Shown: piece after piece, positions 23,237 through 29,755 of the stretch
Numbering within the stretch: position 1 is the first letter of the stretch
Layout: each line of letters begins with the position of its first letter
DNA from: Desulfitobacterium sp038181555
GTDB lineage: Bacteria; Bacillota; Desulfitobacteriia; Desulfitobacteriales; Desulfitobacteriaceae
DNA length: 34,918 bases
Reading direction: 5' to 3'
NCBI RefSeq assembly: GCF_038181555.1
Contig: NZ_JBBWUA010000027.1
Span: 1 to 34,918 of the forward strand
The notes under the pieces: generated by a model
The model's database searches: none
Told to the model about the DNA's origin: nothing
Seen by the model: only the letters and a program-made list of their open reading frames with translations
Translations under genes and position numbers: made by a program

Positions 23237-24364
23237 TCATGGCTTGGATTCCTTTGGTCGATAATTGCGTATGGTCTTGGCTTTTTTTAAACGGATTTTT
23301 TTCTTACCTTTGGTGGTCGACTGAATCAAATTGCGTTGGAGGCGGCCTTTGTAGAGTGAGGTTAGAAAGTGCCCGACTATACCTAAGGTAGTTAAGCCTA
23401 AGACCCCTCTGCCGATACGATCCGTTGCTGCTCGGCTTCCCCCGGGAAAGGGAATGTCGGGAAAATGATTTGTAAAAGGCTCCATGAGATCAGGAAAGCC
23501 AGGCTCCGTGCAGCCGATGCAGGGAGAGTTACAGCCGATTGGCCAGTTGTAGCGGTCATTCCAGCGCCGGATGGGGCAATCGGCATAGGTGACTGGTCCT
23601 TTACAGCCTACCCGGTAAAGGCATTCCTTCTGTCCGATATCTGTAGCAAAGATGCCTTGGTCGTAGTAACGACGACGTGGGCAATTGTTATGAATGGTTT
23701 CTCCATAAAACATTTTGGGGCGGCCAAATTTCTCCAACTCAGGCTCTCCATAAAGTGCCAAATGCAGGAGAGTGCCCATAATCCAATCCGGGTGGGCTGG
23801 GCAACCGGAGACATTGATGATGCGACGTTCAGGTAAGATCGTTTGCGTACCGGTGCTATCGCTCGGGTTAGGGTAACCGGAGGCAGGTCCCCCATAGGTA
23901 GCGCAATTACCAATGGCCACGATATATTTTGCTTTTAAGCCCAGTCTGCGCACTAGGTCCAACCCAGTTACCAGCTGGCCGTTTTCTAAACCTGCGTAGT
24001 TATAATGGCCACCGTCCCGACGGATGATGGACCCTTGTACAATGAGTATGAATTCATGGGCCAGATTTTTTTCCATATCCAATAAGACGCTATAGGCTGA
24101 CTCTCCTTGGTTTTGCATCATGGTCCAATCATAGCGCCATTCAGTGATGTTGGTAAATATATCGGATAGGGTCGGTGTCCAGATATTGTCTAAAGAGATA
24201 CTATCTCCAGTGCAGGTTCCTGTTTCCACCATTAGTATGGGGAGCTTTTTCTTAATTTCTCCTTGAGCTAAGGCTTTTTCTAATTCGGGGGTTATTAAGC
24301 TGATAAAGTTGCCTAAAATGGCTCCTTTGACGACAAGCTTGAGGAATTCACGACGATTCAGCAC
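23237..24364 (-). CDS. hyaA: [NiFe] hydrogenase small subunit, Tat-exported, Asp variant
   Basis: 375 residues. A Tat signal, NRREFLKL (residues 3-10), means the folded heterodimer is exported. Proximal-cluster ligands are C51, C154 and C188, but the expected second Cys of CxxC is Asp54 (CTGDS). The distal cluster is H225, C228, C248, C254. The medial cluster is C263, C282, C285. A C-terminal hydrophobic helix (about 318-338) and a strongly basic tail anchor it to the membrane and cytochrome. GTG 24364 follows AAGGAGGG at 7 bases. First gene of the three-gene operon. The overall type is Group 1 respiratory uptake hydrogenase, and the subgroup needs a tree. Confidence 0.93.
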   Translation of the reverse strand: MLNRREFLKLVVKGAILGNFISLITPELEKALAQGEIKKKLPILMVETGTCTGDSISLDNIWTPTLSDIFTNITEWRYDWTMMQNQGESAYSVLLDMEKNLAHEFILIVQGSIIRRDGGHYNYAGLENGQLVTGLDLVRRLGLKAKYIVAIGNCATYGGPASGYPNPSDSTGTQTILPERRIINVSGCPAHPDWIMGTLLHLALYGEPELEKFGRPKMFYGETIHNNCPRRRYYDQGIFATDIGQKECLYRVGCKGPVTYADCPIRRWNDRYNWPIGCNSPCIGCTEPGFPDLMEPFTNHFPDIPFPGGSRAATDRIGRGVLGLTTLGIVGHFLTSLYKGRLQRNLIQSTTKGKKKIRLKKAKTIRNYRPKESKP

Positions 24365-24416
24365 AGCCTAACCCTCCTTAAAGGAGTATTTTTCCCCAAA
24401 GGAAGGCTAATCATTC

Positions 24417-24464
24417 AAAAACAAGAAGTGGAGTTATGAAAAATCATAACTCCACTTCTTGTTT
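24417..24464 (-). terminator. Strong terminator upstream of hydrogenase operon
   Basis: A perfect 21-base stem (24419-24439 / 24444-24464) with a 4-base AAAA loop. On the minus strand it ends in a TTTT run. It lies 55 bases before the hydrogenase start and about 85 bases after a leftward promoter, so it either ends a short RNA or acts as an attenuator of the operon. Confidence 0.75.
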
Positions 24465-24547
24465 GGGTAACGAAGTAGACTGGTCACAAATTCCTGCGTC
24501 CAGGAATTTATTACGCAACATCAGGCAAACGCGGCATTTCTCCTGAC
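24417..24547 (-). ncRNA. Candidate leader or small RNA upstream of hydrogenase genes
   Basis: A leftward transcript of about 130 nt predicted from the promoter at 24554-24582 to the terminator at 24419-24464. It contains an internal 9-bp hairpin (24488-24509). Its 5' end (AGTCAGGAGAAAT) and promoter spacer resemble those of a second unit at 26671-26801. Whether it is a standalone sRNA, a riboswitch-like leader or a remnant of a mobile element cannot be decided by eye. Confidence 0.4.
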
Positions 24548-24553
24548 TATGAC

Positions 24554-24582
24554 AAAATATCATGGAACATGTCTAATTTCAA
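24554..24582 (-). promoter_or_regulatory. Leftward promoter with conserved spacer
   Basis: On the minus strand, TTGAAA and TATTTT are separated by 17 bases. The spacer core CATGTTCCATGA matches the spacer of the promoter at 26773-26801 (CATGTCCCATGA), which suggests a shared regulator or common descent. Confidence 0.45.
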
Positions 24583-24642
24583 GGAACAATTTTATCTACC
24601 ATAGGAAAATAGTACCGAAATTCAACCAAGAATGAGAAAGAT

Positions 24643-24918
24643 CTAGCTTTTTTGCCTTTTTTCTTTTTGTTTGGGGTGTTTTCCTTTTTCAGCTGCGCGT
24701 AGTTCCTCAAGGGCTTTTTCTTTCCTGTTCCTATTACGTTGGACAACTCGATTAAAGGCAAAACCAATTGCCAAAGCAAGAAAGGCACTGACCACATAGG
24801 TGAGTTCCATACTGTTGGCAAAGCGTTGGTCCATATTCGGAAGAATGATGTTAAGGCAAACAAAGGCAATACCGAAGAAACCAAAAATCATCATGTCTTC
24901 TCTTTTTTGTGGTTCCAA
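24643..24918 (-). CDS. Small membrane protein with basic tail
   Basis: 91 residues. Two hydrophobic helices (about 9-27 and 38-57) and a long Lys/Arg/Glu-rich C-terminal tail (about 58-91) predicted to lie in the cytoplasm. No family is recognised. Start TTG 24918 is preceded by GAGAGGTG at about 6 bases. GTG 24927 is a possible alternative. It lies upstream of the hydrogenase operon on the same strand but is separated by a promoter and a strong terminator, so it is probably an independent unit. It is divergent from the cysteine-desulfurase-like gene. Confidence 0.65.
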   Translation of the reverse strand: MEPQKREDMMIFGFFGIAFVCLNIILPNMDQRFANSMELTYVVSAFLALAIGFAFNRVVQRNRNRKEKALEELRAAEKGKHPKQKEKRQKS

Positions 24919-24983
24919 TAAATTCACCTCTCTTTATTTGCATAATTCGATATTATCGAATAGTTTTCCTTCTCCTAAAGACA

Positions 24984-25013
24984 ATGACCTAATGATTTGT
25001 GCTTTCATATAAT
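24984..25013 (+). promoter_or_regulatory. Promoter for cysteine-desulfurase-like gene
   Basis: ATGACC (-35, 4 of 6) and a perfect TATAAT (-10) with 18-base spacing, about 60 bases upstream of the start. Confidence 0.4.
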
Positions 25014-25071
25014 GCTGGAGTGGTAGAAATAAGGCAAGACTATTCGATTCGATGACTTAGGAGGTTACAGG

Positions 25072-26430
25072 ATGAACTTTCGTTTTTTTCCTTTTACACA
25101 AAGAATGAACTATGGCCAGCTTTTTCTTGGTCTAGATACCCAAGTTCCCCTTGCTACAGGAAGTTCAATCACAGGAATTAACTTTGATAATGGGGCGACC
25201 ACCCCACCGTTCCGATCTGTCATGGAGGAAATCAATCGCTTTGCTCCTATGTATGGATCGGTACATCGAGGAGCAGGGTATAAATCTGTAGTCTCCTCTC
25301 AAATCTATGAGCAAGCCCGGACAGAAGTCCTCAAGTTTGTCGGTGGAGATCCTCGAACCGATGTAGTGATCTTCGTAAAAAATGCTTCAGAAGCATTGAA
25401 CAAGTTAGCCAATCGTTTTTACCAGAAGCACAAGCGAGACGTCGTTTTGACTACCTGGATGGAACACCACTCTAACCTTCTGCCATGGCGGGAAAAATTC
25501 TCTATCGACTACATAGAGGTTGATGAACAAGGCCGCTTACGCATGGACGATCTTTTGGCCAAACTGGAGCGGTACCAAGGGGCTGTCAAGCTGGTGACGG
25601 TTTCCGGAGCCTCCAATGTGACAGGCCATCGAAATCCGATTCATAAGATTGCAGAACTAGCCCATCGTTATGGAGCAAAGATTTGCGTCGATGGAGCTCA
25701 GCTAGTTCCCCATGCTCCAGTCGATATGCGTCCAAGCCATTCCCCTGAACATATTGATTTTTTAGCCTTCTCAGCCCATAAAATGTATGCACCCTTCGGA
25801 ATCGGAGTTTTGATTGGTCCACGGGCATTTTTTGAACAAGGAGCTCCGGATTATACGGGCGGAGGGACAGCCCAACTGGTGACGCCTGACCGGATACTTT
25901 GGGAGGATGCACCTCATAAAGAAGAAGCCGGAACGCCTAATCTGATGGGGGTCGTCGCCCTTGTTGCTGCGATCCGGACCCTAAGCGCTCTTGGCATGAA
26001 AAAGGTGTTACAGCATGAAGAAGAATTATTGGGATACGCCTATGAACGTCTGCGTTGGATGGATGGCCTAGTGTTTTATGGGGGAATCCCTCTTAATCAA
26101 CAACAACTCTCGCAAAGGATTGGAGTTATACCCTTCAATGTGGAAGGACTATTTCATGAAGATGTGGCCGAGCTTCTCGCTCGCGAGGGAGGAATCGCTG
26201 TACGCAATGGTTGCTTTTGTGCCCAACCCTATGTTCAGAGGCTTCTGCATATCTCTAAGCAGGAGCTGGACCAACACATGGCTAATCCCTCCTTGCCTCA
26301 TCCAGGAATGGTTAGAGTGAGCCTTGGCCTTTACAACACTAAAGAAGAAATTGATACTTTCATTGATATATTAGGGCGAATTGTCAGTGCTAGATCAAGA
26401 TCCTTACGCTCGGTGAGGGTGGGATATTAA
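25072..26430 (+). CDS. Class V aminotransferase, SufS/cysteine-desulfurase-like
   Basis: 452 residues. A PLP enzyme of the SufS/CsdA type: FDNGATTPP near the N-terminus (about 38-46), EHHSNLLPW (131-139), the PLP lysine K237 in FSAHKMYAP, and the catalytic-loop RNGCFCAQPYV, where C384 aligns with the SufS cysteine (C382 is extra). Such enzymes take sulfur from cysteine for Fe-S clusters or other cofactors, and some relatives act on selenocysteine or other substrates. ATG 25072 follows AGGAGGT at 8 bases. No sufBCDU genes are adjacent, so it stands alone and its sulfur acceptor is unknown. Confidence 0.85.
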   Translation: MNFRFFPFTQRMNYGQLFLGLDTQVPLATGSSITGINFDNGATTPPFRSVMEEINRFAPMYGSVHRGAGYKSVVSSQIYEQARTEVLKFVGGDPRTDVVIFVKNASEALNKLANRFYQKHKRDVVLTTWMEHHSNLLPWREKFSIDYIEVDEQGRLRMDDLLAKLERYQGAVKLVTVSGASNVTGHRNPIHKIAELAHRYGAKICVDGAQLVPHAPVDMRPSHSPEHIDFLAFSAHKMYAPFGIGVLIGPRAFFEQGAPDYTGGGTAQLVTPDRILWEDAPHKEEAGTPNLMGVVALVAAIRTLSALGMKKVLQHEEELLGYAYERLRWMDGLVFYGGIPLNQQQLSQRIGVIPFNVEGLFHEDVAELLAREGGIAVRNGCFCAQPYVQRLLHISKQELDQHMANPSLPHPGMVRVSLGLYNTKEEIDTFIDILGRIVSARSRSLRSVRVGY

Positions 26431-26591
26431 AGTAAGTACAATCCTATTCTGTGGAATAGATATTTTTTCAGTAATTTGCTACAACATTTCACAAATCGTT
26501 CACAAACTAGCAACATATTGCTCACTTTTATGGGCTATTATATAACCATACCTTTTCCTTTTAGCCTCCTTTGAAGATATATATTTTCTTC

Positions 26592-26623
26592 CCCTGTCAG
26601 AAATGGCAGGGTCTTATTTTTTT
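26592..26623 (+). terminator. Terminator downstream of desulfurase-like gene
   Basis: Seven-base stem CCCTGTC / GGCAGGG (one G-T pair) followed by a T-rich run. It lies about 160 bases after the stop, which leaves a long 3' untranslated region. Confidence 0.7.
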
Positions 26624-26667
26624 ATGTACATAAGTCTAATACATTGAATGGAACATGACCTTGTGAA

Positions 26668-26766
26668 AATGAAAAGAATCCCCACGTCTGGGGATTCTCA
26701 CTGCGCAAGTCCAGAAGATAAAGCGCCAGTTATTGTATGGCTTTGATTACTTTATTTCCTGACTCT
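26668..26766 (-). ncRNA. Candidate small RNA, second copy of the hydrogenase-leader-like unit
   Basis: A leftward transcript of about 98 nt predicted from the promoter 26773-26801 to the hairpin 26675-26696 plus TTTT. It begins AGTCAGGAAAT like the unit at 24417-24547 and shares a CTGGAC...GCGCAG-like middle. No minus-strand gene follows, so here it would be a standalone RNA. Speculative without expression data. Confidence 0.4.
26671..26696 (-). terminator. Leftward terminator of the sRNA-like unit
   Basis: Nine-base perfect stem GAATCCCCA / TGGGGATTC with a 4-base loop. On the minus strand it is followed by TTTTCATTTT. Confidence 0.65.
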
Positions 26767-26772
26767 TACAAA

Positions 26773-26801
26773 AAAGTATCATGGGACATGCTTAAAGTCA
26801 A
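26773..26801 (-). promoter_or_regulatory. Leftward promoter with conserved spacer (second copy)
   Basis: Minus-strand TTGACT (-35) and TACTTT (-10) 17 bases apart, with the spacer core CATGTCCCATGA shared with 24554-24582. Confidence 0.45.
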
Positions 26802-26938
26802 TCTTTTCAACAAAAATAGACATCAAAATATACGAATTTTCTCAAATAAGCAAAAATAGAGCTTATAATTGAGAATAGGCGAGCATCTGTGCACATGATC
26901 TTGAAACATCACAGTACCAAAGACCCGGTCTATGACAG

Positions 26939-26967
26939 TTGACTTCCCAAAGAAAATCAGGTAGAAT
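26939..26967 (+). promoter_or_regulatory. tRNA-Thr(CGU) promoter
   Basis: TTGACT and TAGAAT with a 17-base spacer, placing the start about 12 bases before the tRNA. Confidence 0.7.
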
Positions 26968-26985
26968 TACAGTCGTTAAAAAAAT

Positions 26986-27060
26986 GCCAATGTGGCTCAG
27001 GGGTAGAGCAGCTCACTCGTAATGAGCAGGTCGTCGGTTCGATTCCGACCATTGGCTCCA
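26986..27060 (+). tRNA. tRNA-Thr, anticodon CGT
   Basis: A 75-nt cloverleaf: acceptor GCCAATG / CATTGGC, D stem GCTC / GAGC, anticodon stem GCTCA / TGAGC around loop CTCGTAA (anticodon CGT, reads ACG), T stem GTCGG / CCGAC with loop TTCGATT, and an encoded CCA. It is a single isolated tRNA with its own promoter and terminator. Confidence 0.96.
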
Positions 27061-27072
27061 GTAGGATTTCGG

Positions 27073-27098
27073 CACCGCAAATTTGCGGTGTTTTTTTT
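27073..27098 (+). terminator. tRNA-Thr(CGU) terminator
   Basis: Perfect palindrome CACCGCAAATTTGCGGTG followed by eight T residues. Confidence 0.85.
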
Positions 27099-27124
27099 AT
27101 TTAGGAGATAAACGTATAATGTAA

Positions 27125-27170
27125 CAAAGGCCGTTGCAAACAGAAATTTATCCTGTTGCAATGGCCTTTG
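27125..27170. terminator. Terminator of DEAD-box helicase gene
   Basis: A fifteen-base stem with one G-T pair (27125-27139 / 27156-27170) lies between the tRNA terminator and the convergent helicase stop. It is placed to end minus-strand transcription. Confidence 0.65.
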
Positions 27171-27196
27171 CAATAAATTATGTCTAAAGTCTACGA

Positions 27197-28696
27197 TTAT
27201 TTGTCCCTGTTACGGCTACCTGCTCCGGAATGGCCGCGTGTGCCCGTTGAGTTACCACGAGAATTTCCTTTGCCTTGTCTGCCGCGATAGTTTCCACCGG
27301 GTCCGCCATCGCGATAACTTCCGCGTCGATCCCTAGCATATCCACCTTGATCGGGACGTCCTTGATTACCTTTTACTCGTAAAGGGGCGACTCCTGTCAA
27401 TTCGGTTACAGCCTGAACAGGCTCCTTTGTCATTATTTTCAAGGCTGCGGATAGCAAAGTCACCGAATCCGTATCTTCCAATAAATTTTCGGCTAGGTGT
27501 TTATAATTTTGGAGGTCTTCCTCTGCTATGACGCGTAGTATTTTTTCTATGGTAACCCGTTGCTGAACTTCGATAGCTTCGATCATAGTAGGAATATTTT
27601 TGCGGGTTATTTTACGTTTGGTAAGCTGCTCAATCAGCCTTAGATGACCTATTTCCCGAGGGGTGACAAAGGTTACAGCCAGGCCTGTTTTTCCCGCTCT
27701 GCCTGTACGACCAATCCGATGCACATAGCTTTCCGGATCTTGCGGGATATCGAAGTTATAGACATGGGTTACGCCACTTATATCCAACCCTCGAGCTGCA
27801 ACATCTGTAGCGACCAAGACTTCGATGGAACCGTCTTTGAATTGTCTCATGACGCTATCCCGTTTGCTCTGAGATAAATCTCCATGAATTCCTTCCGCTG
27901 AATAGCCCCGTTTATTCAAGGCTTCGGAAAGCTCATCCACTCGACTTTTTGTCCGTCCAAAAACAATGGATAAATCAGGAGATTGAATATCTAACAAGCG
28001 GCAAAGAACATCGAATTTCATCTTTTCCGGTACTTCAATGTAATCTTGTTCAATGTTAGCAACCGTAACCTCTTTGCCCTTTATGCTAATGAGCTCTGGA
28101 TCTTTCATGAATTTTTGGGCGAGAATTTGGATTGGCCTTGGCATGGTCGCCGAGAACAGCAAGGTTTGACGTGCTTCTGGGATTTCTTGAAGTATGGTTT
28201 CGATATCCTCTACGAAACCCATGTTCAGCATTTCATCGGCCTCATCCAAAATAACCATATTAATATTTTGGAGTCGGATGGTCCGTCTACGCATATGATC
28301 CATGAGACGACCCGGTGTCGCTACAATAATATGGGGTCTTTTTTTCAGCGCCCTAATCTGGCGATCAATCTCTTGCCCACCGTAAATCGGCAACGTGCGG
28401 ATTCCTTTAAACTGACCGATTTTATTGAGTTCTTCAGCGACCTGTACTGCTAATTCACGAGTGGGGGTAAGTACAATCCCTTGAATATCTTCCGATGTTT
28501 CGGCGATTTTTTGAATCAAAGGGATTCCAAAGGCCGCTGTTTTTCCCGTACCCGTTTGAGCTTGACCGATTACATCCTTACCTTTTAAGGCAAGGGGTAT
28601 TGTTTGCTCTTGGATCGGTGTGGCTTCTTCGAAGCCCATATTAATCACCGATTTAAGTAATGGCTCAGATAAGCCGAGTTCTTTAAAGGTTGACAT
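27197..28696 (-). CDS. cshA: DEAD-box ATP-dependent RNA helicase (CshA/DeaD type)
   Basis: 499 residues. Unwinds RNA duplexes in ribosome assembly, mRNA decay and cold adaptation. Seen: Q motif GFEEATPIQ (21-29), Walker A AQTGTGKT (46-53), PTREL (78-82), DEAD (151-154), SAT (182-184), ARGLDI (301-306) and HRIGRTGR (326-333). After about residue 340 comes a helical region, then an Arg/Gly-rich tail (about 448-499) that would bind RNA. ATG 28696 has AAAGGAG about 12 bases upstream, a long spacing. A consensus promoter lies upstream. CshA is the usual name for this length and tail in Firmicutes; a DeaD label is equally acceptable. Confidence 0.92.
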   Translation of the reverse strand: MSTFKELGLSEPLLKSVINMGFEEATPIQEQTIPLALKGKDVIGQAQTGTGKTAAFGIPLIQKIAETSEDIQGIVLTPTRELAVQVAEELNKIGQFKGIRTLPIYGGQEIDRQIRALKKRPHIIVATPGRLMDHMRRRTIRLQNINMVILDEADEMLNMGFVEDIETILQEIPEARQTLLFSATMPRPIQILAQKFMKDPELISIKGKEVTVANIEQDYIEVPEKMKFDVLCRLLDIQSPDLSIVFGRTKSRVDELSEALNKRGYSAEGIHGDLSQSKRDSVMRQFKDGSIEVLVATDVAARGLDISGVTHVYNFDIPQDPESYVHRIGRTGRAGKTGLAVTFVTPREIGHLRLIEQLTKRKITRKNIPTMIEAIEVQQRVTIEKILRVIAEEDLQNYKHLAENLLEDTDSVTLLSAALKIMTKEPVQAVTELTGVAPLRVKGNQGRPDQGGYARDRRGSYRDGGPGGNYRGRQGKGNSRGNSTGTRGHSGAGSRNRDK

Positions 28697-28774
28697 AATA
28701 ATTTTAATCTCCTTTTTGTATCTATATTGATGTAGTTTTCCAATTCGACCAAGATCTAATACAAGGCCTTATCT

Positions 28775-28802
28775 AGAATAGTATACCACCTAGGGGTGTC
28801 AA
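28775..28802 (-). promoter_or_regulatory. Promoter of the DEAD-box helicase gene
   Basis: Minus-strand perfect TTGACA (28802-28797) and TATTCT (28780-28775) 16 bases apart. The predicted 5' untranslated region is about 70 nt. Confidence 0.65.
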
Positions 28803-28818
28803 GGGATATATAAGCCTT

Positions 28819-29241
28819 TCACCGCTCTTGAAAAAGCTTCAACTCCGCGTTTAATCGTGTTGCTTCCCTATAATCGATAGCATAGGAAAAGAAATGAACG
28901 AGAAGAAAAACAGCAAACACAGCTCCGGCAACCGCGAACATCATTGGACCATACATGATGTCCATTCCGTAACCAAAGGACAGGATCATTGCTTCCAGGA
29001 CAAAGAGTTGGAAAATCTTTCGAATCATCATCTGTCGAAGGGTGGGTTCCCTTTTCGAATACGTCACGAAAGAAGGGACCACCCCAATCAAACCAAAAAT
29101 TAAGGGTGAAAAATAGGCTTCATAACCAAAACGTCGATCCGGCTCATAGATTAGACCGAGGACACCGATGACGAGGGTGACGCAGGTCACGATGATAAAA
29201 AAGTTCATCAGGCTTTTCCTTAAAAATTCGCTTAAGCTCAT
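28819..29241 (-). CDS. DUF3021 family four-helix membrane protein
   Basis: 140 residues with four membrane helices (about 12-32, 44-62, 75-91 and 96-118) and a charged C-terminal tail. This size and layout, next to a LytTR regulator, is the DUF3021 family. In other Firmicutes such pairs are coupled, and the membrane partner is thought to restrain or inform the regulator. ATG 29241 begins one base after the LytTR stop, so translation is coupled. The ligand is unknown. Confidence 0.82.
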   Translation of the reverse strand: MSLSEFLRKSLMNFFIIVTCVTLVIGVLGLIYEPDRRFGYEAYFSPLIFGLIGVVPSFVTYSKREPTLRQMMIRKIFQLFVLEAMILSFGYGMDIMYGPMMFAVAGAVFAVFLLVHFFSYAIDYREATRLNAELKLFQER

Positions 29242-29242
29242 G

Positions 29243-29683
29243 CTAGCACCCTTTTAACCTTTCCTTGAGTTGGGGAACATATTGCCTTGAGATAATGACT
29301 GATTCCCCATTGGCTAGCTTCGCTAGGAATCGGCCATTGAGGGCGGGCTTAATGGAATGGACCTTCATGAGATTTACGATGACCGATTTAGAGCAACGAA
29401 AGAAGCGGCTTTCTTCATATCCGGACTCCAATTCGTATAACTTGCTTTTAAGTTCATAAACCTTGCTTTCTAAATAAGCAAACACCTTGTTGTCCACGGC
29501 TTCGATATAATATATATCCTTTAAGGATATATAGAAGATTTGCGGACCGTGGAAGGCTTCAATAGAGATTTCCCTAGATTTAAGGAAATCCACAATCTCA
29601 GTGATGCTCGCAGTGACTTCGTGGCATTGGATCAAAACCTGTTCTTCTTCTGTCTGAGCGATAGTTTCCACATTGACCTTCAT
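29243..29683 (-). CDS. LytTR-family DNA-binding regulator
   Basis: 146 residues. An N-terminal segment (1-42) lacks receiver-domain signatures. The LytTR beta-type DNA-binding domain follows (about 45-146), with IFYISLKDIYYIEAVDNKVFAYL, FFRCSKSVIVNLMKV and LNGRFLAKLANGESVIISRQYV matching the family. The regulator therefore is not phosphorylated by a kinase. ATG 29683 has only a modest GAGG site. It is coupled with the DUF3021 gene, and the pair probably regulates itself. No target operator was identified. Confidence 0.9.
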   Translation of the reverse strand: MKVNVETIAQTEEEQVLIQCHEVTASITEIVDFLKSREISIEAFHGPQIFYISLKDIYYIEAVDNKVFAYLESKVYELKSKLYELESGYEESRFFRCSKSVIVNLMKVHSIKPALNGRFLAKLANGESVIISRQYVPQLKERLKGC

Positions 29684-29755
29684 GGGGAAAGCAACCTCAT
29701 TCCTTAGACACCCTGTTGATAGAAAGGATGGGAAGCCGCCTGAACATGTAGCTTA

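Larger units (their letters stand above)
26431..26985. other. Long intergenic region with terminators, sRNA-like unit and tRNA promoter
   Basis: No coding region is seen in these 555 bp. In order they hold a plus-strand terminator (26592-26623), a leftward promoter/terminator unit (26671-26801), an imperfect AT-rich hairpin (26839-26875) that contains TATAAT, and the tRNA-Thr promoter (26939-26967). Confidence 0.5.
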
